This document shows positions 15,497-23,505 of a DNA stretch of 64,000 nucleotides, in pieces. The position numbers were made by a program, and so were the translations under genes. Source of the stretch: JAICKM01 sp050998805 (GTDB taxonomy: Bacteria; Chloroflexota; Chloroflexia; QHBQ01; JAICKM01). The stretch covers positions 62,001 to 126,000 of the forward strand of contig JBPCPV010000030.1 in the NCBI GenBank assembly GCA_050998805.1, in the 5' to 3' direction. The notes under the pieces are model-generated. The model did no database searches. It saw only the letters and a list, made by a program, of their open reading frames with translations, and was not told the origin of the DNA. Each line of letters opens with the position of its first letter. Within the stretch, counting starts at the first letter, position 1.

Positions 15497-16402
15497 ATGC
15501 TCTTACTCGTCGGGGGAACAGGGTTCGTCGGAGCCTACATCTTGGAGGCCCTTGATAAGCGTGGGCCTAGAGATCAGGTGAGGCTGCTTGTGCGCGACGG
15601 CGCGAAGCAGCGCACGCACGCCGCTGAGGGCTGGGCCACCGCAACCGGAGACATCACCCGCCCCGAAACGCTTGACTCCGCCCTGTCGGGCGTGGACACC
15701 GTGATCAACCTCGTCTCGATCATCCGCGAAAAGGACGGCAAGACCTTTGCCGAGACTATGGGCGCGGGCCACCGCAACCTCGTTGACGAGGCGAAACGCG
15801 CCGGCGTCGCCAACTTCGTCTATATGAGCGCCCTCGGCACAAGCCCTGCCTCGGTCGGCCTGTCGCAATACTACAAGTACAAATGGGCGAGTGAGGAATA
15901 CCTCCGGGCGAGCGGCCTCGGCTACACGATCTACCGCCCCTCGTTTCTGATCGGCCCCGGCGGCGATTTCGTCAGCCTCCTCAAAATGCTCACGCTCCTG
16001 CCTGTCGTGCCCGTGCCCGGCACCGGCAACTACCCAGTGCAGCCGCTCGCTGTCCGCGACCTCGCACGCTACGTCGTGCAGATGCTCAACGACCCGCGCG
16101 CAGCAGGCCAGACGCTCGAAATCGGCGGCCCGCAGACCTTCTCGCTCAAAGAGATGCTCCGCAAGACGCTGGAAGCCAAGCGCAAGCGCGGCCTGCTGAT
16201 TCCCATTCCCCTGCCCCTGATGCGCTTGACGGTGCCTATCTTCGACAAAGTCCTGCCCGCGCTCATCACTAACGACCAATTCAAAATGCTGCTTGGCGGC
16301 AGCTCGACGACCGACGAGAGGCTCGCCGAGTGGGGCGGCTTCGAGCGCACGCCGTTCGTCAAGGCCATGCGGTCCGCACTCCGCACTTCGCAATCGGGCT
16401 AG
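15497..16402 (+). CDS. NAD(P)-binding protein, complex I NDUFA9-like atypical SDR
   Basis: 301 residues. Starts directly with a Rossmann motif LLVGGTGFVGAYI, then GDITRPETLDSALSGVDTVI, YMSALGTSP, the YKYKWASEE segment and IYRPSFLIGPGGDFVSLL, which together mark the NDUFA9/YwnB-like group of atypical SDRs. No complex I genes are in the window. The C terminus (RSALRTSQSG) is encoded by heptamer-type repeat sequence (CCGCACTCCGCACTTCGCA), so the original end may have been lost. Convergent, 4-nt overlap with the ATPase-wHTH gene. Confidence 0.88.
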   Translation: MLLLVGGTGFVGAYILEALDKRGPRDQVRLLVRDGAKQRTHAAEGWATATGDITRPETLDSALSGVDTVINLVSIIREKDGKTFAETMGAGHRNLVDEAKRAGVANFVYMSALGTSPASVGLSQYYKYKWASEEYLRASGLGYTIYRPSFLIGPGGDFVSLLKMLTLLPVVPVPGTGNYPVQPLAVRDLARYVVQMLNDPRAAGQTLEIGGPQTFSLKEMLRKTLEAKRKRGLLIPIPLPLMRLTVPIFDKVLPALITNDQFKMLLGGSSTTDERLAEWGGFERTPFVKAMRSALRTSQSG

Positions 16403-17811
16403 CCCCGCGCCACGAAGCGGTAGCCCTGGTCGCGCACGCTGTTGATGTCCTCGCCGATCGCCGGCAGCTTCTTGCGGAGCCGCGACACCGTGACCTGCAT
16501 CCGTCGCCGCATATGATCGGCGCTCTCCTCTCGCTCGGGCCGCCCCCATACCTCCCGCCAAAGTTCCGCGAAGCTACAGATACGGTCCTGGTGTGCGCGC
16601 AGGTAAGCATAGAGCGCAGCCTCCATCCCGTTCAGGTTCGGCTCGGGCGGGCCGGTCGCGGCCGGGAGGTTGCCGATGAAGCTCGCGTAGAGCGGCGAAA
16701 ACGCCTCGTATTTCCCCCGCTGTTCGCCCTGGCCCTGCTCGTACTTGACAAGCCCCTTGCCCTCCAGCGAGGCGAGCGCCACGAAGTCCTCCTCGGATAG
16801 CTCGCTCTTGACTAAGTGGCGGAGCGCATCTTGTTCGCCGGTTGCCAGGCGCGCCTGGTACATCTGGAATGTGCGCCCGAAGTCTTCCTGCAAGCGCCCG
16901 CGCAGCACAGCAGCGTGTTCGGCAGGCAGCGCCTCGTCGCTGTCCAGCAGGCCGAGCCTTTCGCGGCTGTTCCAGAGCGCCCGCCCCCCCAAGATCAGCA
17001 AGTACGGGTGGCCGCCCGCCTGCTGCAATATGAACTCCACATCCGCTTCGGGGAACGGGTGCCCACTTTCGTTGGCCGGGATCTCGAGCATCTGCCGGGC
17101 CTCCTCCGGCGTGAGGCCGCCGAGCCGGATCAGCGGTAGCGTCTGGAAGAAGGGTGAGCCGATGGCCGCTGGGTTCACCTCGTGAAGGGGGCGTTCGGTC
17201 GCCAGTATGAAGGCGACATACTCGCGCCAGGGGCGCAGGCGCGTCGTCTCCTCTTCGCTCATCGTCTCGAAGCCGATGTCGAAGTCGTCCAACAGCAGCA
17301 CTATGCGAACACCCCTGCCTGCGATCCGCCGGGTCGCGGCTTCGATTGCTGTTGCGGCGTCTGTTGCCGCCATACCTGCGTAGGCTGGCGGGGCATCGAG
17401 CAGGTCCGGCAGCCCCAGTTTTTTCGGGAGCGTTCGCTCCCGATAGCCGGCATACTCTTCGCAGAGCCGCTTATAGATGAATGTAATCGGGTGCATCTTC
17501 GGCGGCAGTTGCCGGAACTCGATCAGTACCGGCAAGATCCGCCACGGCTCTTTTTCGTAGATGCCCGCGAGCATTTCGAGGTGGTGCATAAATGCGCCGT
17601 TTGGATCGGCGCAATAGCGCAGAAGCGTGGTCTTCGCCATGCCCGGCAGCCCGAACAGCTCCAGGTCGTGCGTCGGCGTGGCGCTCGCAGCTTCGAGTAT
17701 GTGCCTCACCCAACGCTCCGAGCCATAGAACTTATCCGGGTCAAATGTCACCGGGAGCCGAAAGTACGGGTTCTGTAACAGCTCTTTCTCATTGTCCGTC
17801 TGGGTTCTCAT
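16399..17811 (-). CDS. P-loop ATPase with C-terminal OmpR-type winged helix
   Basis: 470 residues. Residues ~20-290 form an AAA/STAND-like NTPase: Walker A GLPGMAKTT (54-62; Ala in place of the usual last Gly), Walker B IVLLLDDFD (~170-178), arginine-rich middle region and a GGHPYLLILGGRALW lid helix. The last ~80 residues are a Trans_reg_C winged helix (ALYAYLRAHQDRICSFAELW ... MQVTVSRLRKKL ... DQGYRFV), a DNA-binding domain normally attached to receiver domains. There is no receiver, so input presumably comes through the ATPase. The ATG at 17811 overlaps the 3' end of the RelA/SpoT-like gene by 23 nt, implying a single transcript and coupled translation. The likely role is a transcription regulator acting with its neighbour; this is inference. 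Confidence 0.85.
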   Translation of the reverse strand: MRTQTDNEKELLQNPYFRLPVTFDPDKFYGSERWVRHILEAASATPTHDLELFGLPGMAKTTLLRYCADPNGAFMHHLEMLAGIYEKEPWRILPVLIEFRQLPPKMHPITFIYKRLCEEYAGYRERTLPKKLGLPDLLDAPPAYAGMAATDAATAIEAATRRIAGRGVRIVLLLDDFDIGFETMSEEETTRLRPWREYVAFILATERPLHEVNPAAIGSPFFQTLPLIRLGGLTPEEARQMLEIPANESGHPFPEADVEFILQQAGGHPYLLILGGRALWNSRERLGLLDSDEALPAEHAAVLRGRLQEDFGRTFQMYQARLATGEQDALRHLVKSELSEEDFVALASLEGKGLVKYEQGQGEQRGKYEAFSPLYASFIGNLPAATGPPEPNLNGMEAALYAYLRAHQDRICSFAELWREVWGRPEREESADHMRRRMQVTVSRLRKKLPAIGEDINSVRDQGYRFVARG

Positions 17812-20800
17812 CTGGCGTGGTTCCCTTTCCCGTTGCCGGCTTCGCGCGGATGCGCGGGCCACGCCACGCATCGAGTGCCTCCTTTAGCTTGAAGGTGCGT
17901 TTTGCCCAAGTGTGGAAGAGTTCTATCGGTATGAGCGCCTGTGCAGCGTCGCCGACCTGCCGCAGCGTTATTATCCCCTGATTCTCGAGGTCAATTAACG
18001 CCGCGCTCAGGGTGTGGGCATCGAATCCCGCCTCTCTACTGGCTATCGCAGCCGTGAGCTGCGTCACATCGCCCCACCCTCCATGCGCCAGCTCCTGGGC
18101 GGCAGCGGCCAAGACGACCTGCCGCTCGGGGGTCAGGCTGTCGGTAAAGTGAGCGAAATACCGCGAACCCGCGCTGATCATCAGTTGGGTGCTGTTTACG
18201 AGGTCGTCCGCGGTAATATTGCACCGGCCCAGGCTCCGCACTCGGTCGATCATCTGGAAGCAAAGCAGCTGGATCAGGTACGGGACGCCGTTCGTCAACT
18301 TATAAATCTGCCTCGGTATATCCGGGTCGTCATACAGAATCCCGCAGCGTTCCACTGGTTCGACCGTCAACTTGCGCGCCCAGGGCGGGTCGAGCGGCAG
18401 CAAGTGGAGCGTCCGTGTCTGTTGGAAAAGAGCACCCGCGCTGCCCTGTCGCTTACGGTCGAGGAAATGTGTGTCTTGGATGATCAGCATCCAATAGATC
18501 TCCCGCCGCGAGTTCAGTATTGCGCGCAGGTTGCCGAAAATCACCGGGTCGCGCCGCCCATCTTCTTCCTTATCGAGCAAGACATTGAACTCATCTATCA
18601 TGATCAGCAGGCTGCCCCCACCCGGCTCCACCGCAGCCTCGGCTAGCCCCCTGTCGAGCCATTGTATCGGCCCCTCAGCAGCTTTGCGCTCCGGTATCTC
18701 GGCCTTTAACTCGCTATAGACTTCGCAGAGTACCAGATCCGCAAGGCTCTCTGCATCGAAGCTCGATAGCTTTTGCAAGTCCACGAACACCGCGCGGTCC
18801 CGCCCATGCTGGAACCGTATCTCGCGCATCAGAAACCGCGCCAACGAGCTTTTGCCTACCCGCCTCTGGCCGTGCAAGATCATCACCCTGTCGGTGCCCC
18901 CCTCGTCCAGCCATCGGTGGATCTCCGCCCTAGATTCCTCGCGGTCATAGAACATCCACCGGTCGTAGACCTCGTGGGTGGTGTACGGGTTAGGCTGCCG
19001 CCGCCGCGCGCCCGGGGCCTGTAGCGCCAGCCGTTGCGCCGTAGAAGGCGGCTGCACATGCACATGATGCACATCGTCCACCCTCTCGATGCGGTGGCCG
19101 ATGCCCGCAAGCTGGTCGAGCCTCACCGCTTCCACCCCCAGCGTGATCTCCGCGCTCCCGTCGGCAGACACCTGCCCTTTCACGTAGGAAAGGTGCGCGC
19201 TCGGCTCATCGTAGATAGTCGAAATCACATCTTCGAGCAGCATATCGCGGTCTTCGGCTTCGATTGTGAAGAACAGCATATCGCGGTCCGATACACCAGG
19301 GGCTTCCCAGCGAATATCTACCGGGTTCACGACACCCACCGCGCCAGGGCAGGCGGTGTTGCCCCGACGATGCAGCATCAGCGCGCTTTTCCCCGAGCTG
19401 ATTCGCTTCTCGGCTGCTATCAGCTCGTCGCCTGGCACAGGGCGGCACCTATCACAAAACTCTATCCGCTCCGGCGGGTAGGGCGGAGTCTGCCCGTCGC
19501 GTGTCGTCAGAGCCAACGCAAACTCAGCCGAAATAATCCGCCGCACAAGTTTGGCCGCCGATAGCGTCCCCATCTCGACCCGCTCATACATCGCGTCCGC
19601 ATCAGCCAGATGCAACTCCTGCACGGCTCGGTCCAGGGCTTCATCCAGATGCTTGCTCTTGATCGTCATCTGATACTTACGCTCTCTGGCGTAGTATTCC
19701 AACGTCTTGATCAACAGCTCCTCGATCTGTCGCCGCCCCTCGTGGATCGCCTGGGCACGGCTCACCAGGCTCCGCCGGATGTTCGCCCTCGCCTTTTGCG
19801 AAGATGCCAGGCCGATCCACGCGAGGTCCGGTCCGCCGCCGCGCTTGTCGTACTTGATCTCGATCAAGTCGCCGTTGCGGAGCGGGAAATTCAACGGCAC
19901 ATTCTGCCCGTTTACCTTTACATCCGAGACCTGCTGTATAAGATCTGTATGGAGCGCGTAGACGAAGTCAAGCGGCCCGCTCCCCTCTTTGAGCAGCATG
20001 ATCTCGCCGAGCGGCGTGAACAGGTAAAGCTGGTCGGACTGGGTGCCGAGCTCAAATTGGCTCAGGCGGTCCGATACCGGGTATTTGTGTTCACCTTCCC
20101 TGTAGCGCGGTCTGAGTTTTTGTGCCACCGTATCCAGCCGGTTCCACCATGCAGGCGCCTCGCTGTGCTCATGCGGCCTCCGGTAGAGCGCCGCCACTAT
20201 CCCCCATTCGTTAAGCTCATTCATTGCCTGCGTCAGGATACGGAAATCTATCACGATCCGTGTCTCAGTGTCTGCCCCTTCGGAGTCTGTCGACGCTTGA
20301 TAGATGATTGATGTGTGCAGAGCCCGGTAGCCCGCGGGGCGTGGTGCCGCGATATAGTCTGAAAACCTTCCGGCGAAGCCGGGTTCGGTCGGCCTCCCCA
20401 GCCGATGCACTATGCCGAGTACCCTGTAGCAGTCGGACCGCGTGGCGCACAGAACCTTTACGCTCAACCGCCGCGCGATGTCGGTCTTCGAGACTCGTTC
20501 GTATCTATGACTGTGAAAGGAGACAGCGGCAGGGTAGAGGAGCGGTTCGACCTTCGGCAAGGGCGAGATCCCTTCGGCCTCCGCCTCCTCCCAGAGCTTC
20601 TGCTCGATCCGCGTATAGGCCCGCTCCTTCTCTGCGGTTCCCTCGGTTAGCCATTTATCAGCGATCTCACGGCAGTCCTCCGGGTGCAGCAAGCCCATAC
20701 TCCGCTCGATCAGGCTGCGGCGCAGCTGCCACAGGCCAAGCATCTCCACCAGAGGCAGGAACACCGCCAGTGTAGTCTCAGCCATCCCCTTGTCTGAGCT

Positions 20801-21241
20801 GCCCGTGAAGCGCGCATCGTGGTCGGCCAGCAGCAGCAGAATAAGCGACAGCCCCGGCAGGTCCAAATACGTTTCGCGGAATAGCGACCGCCTCAGAAGC
20901 ATCTGCGGGTCGGCTCCTCCCTCCGTGGATCGGTTCCCTGAGTAGGCCAGCTTTGCGCGCCACTCGTTCAGCTTCTCCGCCCGCGAGATAGCCTCCCATG
21001 GGTAGCTCGCCCCCAGCCGCGCCGCCTCTTCCGGCCGTCCCTCGATCAGCGGGGCCAGCAGCGCGGCGACCACTACCCGCTCAGGCAGCGCCCAATTGAG
21101 CAGGGTAGCCGCAGCCGTTTGCGACGCTCGAAGGCTTCCCGCCGCGCCCTCCCCGCGTTCCGCAAGCGCAGCCTCCTGTTCGCGCAACGCCTTTCGCAGC
21201 AGGTTAGGCCAATCCTCCTGAGATATTCCCTCTCGCTTCAT
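17789..21241 (-). CDS. RelA/SpoT-like pseudoenzyme fused to a P-loop ATPase
   Basis: 1150 residues. Order of domains: pseudo-HD hydrolase (~55-195), pseudo-synthetase (~225-355), TGS (~403-462), helical domain (~475-570), Cys/zinc-finger-like domain (594-632, FCDRCRPVPGDELI ... LMLHRRGNTAC), ACT-like domain (~643-730), then an ATPase (~755-1100; Walker A GQRRVGKSS 791-799, Walker B LLIMIDEFN 878-886). The first six match the long RSH layout throughout. The HD pair is replaced by Ala-Pro (LLAPLIEG for LLHDVVED). In the synthetase domain the catalytic Asp before the LAVRV strand aligns with Arg, and the Glu of VEIQIRT aligns with Val, while RFSDYIAAPRPAGYRALHT, which lines the guanosine pocket, is kept. 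Hence probably a (p)ppGpp or guanine nucleotide sensor rather than an enzyme. Start at 21241 chosen from the promoter position. Confidence 0.88.
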   Translation of the reverse strand: MKREGISQEDWPNLLRKALREQEAALAERGEGAAGSLRASQTAAATLLNWALPERVVVAALLAPLIEGRPEEAARLGASYPWEAISRAEKLNEWRAKLAYSGNRSTEGGADPQMLLRRSLFRETYLDLPGLSLILLLLADHDARFTGSSDKGMAETTLAVFLPLVEMLGLWQLRRSLIERSMGLLHPEDCREIADKWLTEGTAEKERAYTRIEQKLWEEAEAEGISPLPKVEPLLYPAAVSFHSHRYERVSKTDIARRLSVKVLCATRSDCYRVLGIVHRLGRPTEPGFAGRFSDYIAAPRPAGYRALHTSIIYQASTDSEGADTETRIVIDFRILTQAMNELNEWGIVAALYRRPHEHSEAPAWWNRLDTVAQKLRPRYREGEHKYPVSDRLSQFELGTQSDQLYLFTPLGEIMLLKEGSGPLDFVYALHTDLIQQVSDVKVNGQNVPLNFPLRNGDLIEIKYDKRGGGPDLAWIGLASSQKARANIRRSLVSRAQAIHEGRRQIEELLIKTLEYYARERKYQMTIKSKHLDEALDRAVQELHLADADAMYERVEMGTLSAAKLVRRIISAEFALALTTRDGQTPPYPPERIEFCDRCRPVPGDELIAAEKRISSGKSALMLHRRGNTACPGAVGVVNPVDIRWEAPGVSDRDMLFFTIEAEDRDMLLEDVISTIYDEPSAHLSYVKGQVSADGSAEITLGVEAVRLDQLAGIGHRIERVDDVHHVHVQPPSTAQRLALQAPGARRRQPNPYTTHEVYDRWMFYDREESRAEIHRWLDEGGTDRVMILHGQRRVGKSSLARFLMREIRFQHGRDRAVFVDLQKLSSFDAESLADLVLCEVYSELKAEIPERKAAEGPIQWLDRGLAEAAVEPGGGSLLIMIDEFNVLLDKEEDGRRDPVIFGNLRAILNSRREIYWMLIIQDTHFLDRKRQGSAGALFQQTRTLHLLPLDPPWARKLTVEPVERCGILYDDPDIPRQIYKLTNGVPYLIQLLCFQMIDRVRSLGRCNITADDLVNSTQLMISAGSRYFAHFTDSLTPERQVVLAAAAQELAHGGWGDVTQLTAAIASREAGFDAHTLSAALIDLENQGIITLRQVGDAAQALIPIELFHTWAKRTFKLKEALDAWRGPRIRAKPATGKGTTPDENPDGQ

Positions 21242-21248
21242 AGCCCCC

Positions 21249-21277
21249 ATCTTATACCATTTCTTGCGACTTGTCAA
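21249..21277 (-). promoter_or_regulatory. Leaderless promoter of the RelA/SpoT-like ATPase gene
   Basis: Minus strand TTGACA (complement of 21272-21277), 17-nt spacer, TAAGAT (complement of 21249-21254), 7 nt, ATG. Transcription should start within 2 nt of the start codon. Confidence 0.75.
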
Positions 21278-21327
21278 CACCTTTCATGCGGGAGTTTTCC
21301 CCATTCCCCGCCAACTCTCCCACCGAC

Positions 21328-21354
21328 TGTCATTCTGAGCGCAGCGAAGAATCT
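21328..21354. repeat. Dispersed repeat, GTCATTCTGAGCGCAGCGAA type
   Basis: 27-nt element TGTCATTCTGAGCG followed by CAGCGAAGAATCT. Other copies at 21460-21486 (three changes) and 30100-30126 (one change). Between the two copies here, CCCACCCACCG is repeated three times with short spacers, so 21300-21490 is a low-complexity repeat field without a gene. Confidence 0.85.
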
Positions 21355-21459
21355 CGGCCTCCCACCCACCGCCATTCCTATCCCACCCACCGTCATTCTG
21401 ACACTCTACCCATCATCAATCCGCCTTCCCACCCACCGTCAATCCACCCTCCAACCGGC

Positions 21460-21486
21460 TGTCATTCTGAGTGTAGCAAAGAATCT
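21460..21486. repeat. Dispersed repeat, second copy
   Basis: TGTCATTCTGAGTG then TAGCAAAGAATCT; a diverged copy of the element at 21328-21354, same orientation. Confidence 0.8.
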
Positions 21487-21538
21487 CCCGGCCTCATCAC
21501 GTTTGCCGTGTTGAGAGAAAAGCACCTATATATCCCCC

Positions 21539-21567
21539 TTGACAGCGAATGATATATGTGATATAAT
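21539..21567 (+). promoter_or_regulatory. Consensus sigma70 promoter upstream of SPFH-like gene
   Basis: Exact TTGACA (21539-21544), 17-nt AT-rich spacer, exact TATAAT (21562-21567). It is one of two perfect consensus promoters in the window. It drives the two tiny ORFs and the SPFH-like gene. Confidence 0.9.
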
Positions 21568-21585
21568 CTGAGAGGAAGGACAGAA

Positions 21586-21666
21586 ATGAAGAGATAAACA
21601 ATAGTCCTCGCCGGTTTGCTGCTGCTCCAACTGGCGAACGCCATAACTGCCGGAGCAGGCCAATGA
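21586..21666 (+). pseudogene. Tiny signal-peptide-like ORF with an in-frame stop
   Basis: After AGGAAGGA the frame reads ATG AAG AGA TAA and continues open to a TGA at 21664-21666. Without the TAA it would encode MKR-x-TIVLAGLLLLQLANAITAGAGQ, a hydrophobic signal-peptide-like segment. Either a broken small membrane peptide or a three-codon leader followed by chance sequence. The final ATGA overlap with the next tiny ORF is the best hint that it was once translated. Confidence 0.35.
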
Positions 21667-21722
21667 GCAACTACGACACACTCGCTCAATTGAGTATTCC
21701 GACGGACCCGTGGACACGTTGA
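21663..21722 (+). CDS. Possible 19-residue peptide upstream of SPFH-like gene
   Basis: ATG at 21663 in an ATGA overlap with the preceding mini-ORF and GGAG about 8 nt upstream; encodes MSNYDTLAQLSIPTDPWTR. Its stop overlaps the AAAGGAG that serves the gene at 21738, so it could couple translation of the SPFH-like protein. No homology known to me; may be non-functional. Confidence 0.35.
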   Translation: MSNYDTLAQLSIPTDPWTR

Positions 21723-21737
21723 AAGGAGACGGCTGCA

Positions 21738-22721
21738 ATGGCTACCCGAAGACTTCGATCCGCGACACCGAAATCCCTGACGCGCATCGAGGCAGGAATG
21801 CGTCTGTCGCTCATAATCTGCACCGAGCTGGCAGTGTACCTGCTCCTAACCCTGCCTCTTGCCTTCGCCCTCGGCGGCTGCTTGACCACCATCGCCCTGC
21901 CCGCCGTCATCATACTCGGCATCCCACTCGCCCTCATTGCCTGCCCACGGATAGTCGAAGTACCCTTCCTCCAAGCAGAGATCGTCAGCGACCGCAACAG
22001 CCTCGAGCGCGGCGCCTGGATGAAAGGCTACCATCTCTGGCTACCGATACTCTACCAACGCATCAGCCGGGTGCGCCTCTTCCCCTCTAACGCCTCCCTC
22101 GAAATGTACCAAGTGAGGATGCGGGGCGGCCCCCCACAGACTATTCAGGTCGGCTACAGTATCCGCCCCTCTCTTCCTCTCAACACACCCACCCTGCCCC
22201 GCAAGAACGTGCCTCCCGAGATCGTTGAGCGCGATAGGCGCGTGTGCGGCTTCCTGAATTACTCAATCATCTTGCCTGAAGTGTGGCAGGGGTACAGCAG
22301 CAAACTTATCGAGCGCAACCTGCGCGTGTGTCTGGAAAAGCTCCAGCTCTGCCAGGTCCACGACCCGATCGGTCGGGACACCTTTCTGACCAGCGAACTC
22401 CACAACCGCCTAAACGCCCACCTAGCGGCCACAGTCGAGCAGGCAGTCGGATTCTCCGTGACCATCAACTCTGTTACGGTGCTCGGCCCCAACGACGCCG
22501 GCATGAGGGCCTGGTGGCAACACCGCCAACAGATGTCCGCGCTCTCCGACGAGGCCGCCACGATGACCCAGGAGCAGATGCTCTTCATGGCCGAAATCTC
22601 GAAGATTCTCGGCGGCGAACGTTCAGCCGGCACCGACCCCGCCATACTCCTGGTGCTCTCACAGCTCTTCGGTGGGCAGCCCGGCGCGCCCAAACCTCCG
22701 GCTGGGGGGACCACGCCATGA
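21738..22721 (+). CDS. SPFH/band-7-like membrane protein
   Basis: 327 residues. Two adjacent hydrophobic helices near the N terminus (SLIICTELAVYLLLTLPLAF, TTIALPAVIILGIPLALIAC) are followed by ERGAWMKGYHLWLPILYQRI, which resembles the PGxHFxxPxxxxV motif of stomatin/prohibitin proteins, and by a long domain ending in AATVEQAVGFSVTINSVTVL, like the end of the SPFH fold. The C-terminal part is helical with a Pro-rich tail. SPFH proteins scaffold membrane microdomains and often pair with small partners; the next gene, overlapping by 4 nt, encodes a small lipoprotein. The match is weak, so treat the family as likely rather than certain. RBS AAAGGAG sits 10 nt before the ATG. Confidence 0.55.
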   Translation: MATRRLRSATPKSLTRIEAGMRLSLIICTELAVYLLLTLPLAFALGGCLTTIALPAVIILGIPLALIACPRIVEVPFLQAEIVSDRNSLERGAWMKGYHLWLPILYQRISRVRLFPSNASLEMYQVRMRGGPPQTIQVGYSIRPSLPLNTPTLPRKNVPPEIVERDRRVCGFLNYSIILPEVWQGYSSKLIERNLRVCLEKLQLCQVHDPIGRDTFLTSELHNRLNAHLAATVEQAVGFSVTINSVTVLGPNDAGMRAWWQHRQQMSALSDEAATMTQEQMLFMAEISKILGGERSAGTDPAILLVLSQLFGGQPGAPKPPAGGTTP

Positions 22722-22990
22722 AGTTGGCTGCCCTCTGCGCCGCCTGCCTGCTGCTCGCTTGCGGCCTACTGCCCTTCTCCGGCACCGAGTTCGGCCCACC
22801 GATGCTCGCGGCCTCCACATGGATAGGCGTGCTCGCCCTCCTGCCGCGCCTGCGTCCCCGCCGCCCGCCGCCGGGCACGCCCGCCTGCCCCCCAAACCCA
22901 ACGATCCAGGTCCGCGTCCTCATTTACCGCAACGACGGCAGCCCCATCGTGCAGTGGTGCGACCTCCTCCCACCGCCTGCTCCACCCTGA
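22718..22990 (+). CDS. Small putative lipoprotein
   Basis: 90 residues starting in the ATGA overlap with the SPFH-like gene. The N terminus MKLAALCAACLLLAC has a lipobox (LLAC) directly after a short hydrophobic stretch. A second hydrophobic segment (PMLAASTWIGVLALLP) and a Pro/Arg-rich linker follow, then TIQVRVLIYRNDGSPIVQWC. No family recognised. Probably membrane-bound and acting with its neighbour. Confidence 0.6.
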   Translation: MKLAALCAACLLLACGLLPFSGTEFGPPMLAASTWIGVLALLPRLRPRRPPPGTPACPPNPTIQVRVLIYRNDGSPIVQWCDLLPPPAPP

Positions 22991-23114
22991 CCTCCGCCCC
23001 CACCCCGCCACGCCCCCGTACCGCCGCCGTCTCGGCGTCCCCATCATCCCGCAATCCGCACTAACCACTCGTAATTCATAACTCAAAACTCAAAACTCCC
23101 GAAGGTCTAGGTCT

Positions 23115-23412
23115 TTCGGAGTATCTTTGCCCCTAAGCCTCCCAAACCCCCCAAAATATAGCAGTAAATGCCCCCGAAATGGATATATAAAGTGAGAGGA
23201 TAAAAATAGCGCGAGATTTACGCACGAAAAAGGAGCAGATCGCCATGTACTGACAACTCGACACTCAAAACACGAAAAAATCCGTCGAAAGACCGATGCG
23301 CGCCCCGATCTTACCGCCTACCGCCTATGGGCGGCTCATCCCGACCCATCGGCCTTCGCAATTCAAAACTCAAAACTCAAAATTAGTATAACCCGCCAGG
23401 CACGAACTATCA
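23115..23412 (+). repeat. Long dispersed element, copy A
   Basis: Intergenic region 22991-23505 holds no gene but contains blocks that recur, inverted, at 43726-44105. Block 1, 23177-23209 (AAATGGATATATAAAGTG...) is 32/33 identical to the complement of 44011-44043. Block 2, 23337-23363, is 25/27 identical to the complement of 43807-43833. Block 3, 23391-23412, is 21/22 identical to the complement of 43726-43747. CGGAGTATCTTTGCC at 23117-23131 also recurs. Short CAAAACT-type tandem repeats lie at 23080-23098 and 23360-23382. The element ends 94 nt before cphA. Confidence 0.9.
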
Positions 23413-23433
23413 GAAAGCCGGCCGCCGCCATGC

Positions 23434-23462
23434 TTGACGGCACCTCTGAAAGCTGATAGGAT
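23434..23462 (+). promoter_or_regulatory. Promoter of cyanophycin operon
   Basis: TTGACG (23434-23439), 17-nt spacer, TAGGAT (23457-23462), about 43 nt before the cphA ATG. Confidence 0.6.
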
Positions 23463-23505
23463 ACCATTAAACCCACGAGCCAAGTACACACCAGGAGCAG
23501 ACGCC

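Noticed and set aside
17789..21241. Calling the RSH-like gene an active (p)ppGpp synthetase/hydrolase
   Set aside because: Both catalytic motifs are altered at essential positions, so an enzyme name would mislead.
16399..22990. Integrated mobile element carrying the RSH-ATPase locus
   Set aside because: No integrase, transposase, flanking direct repeats or tRNA attachment site was found around it.
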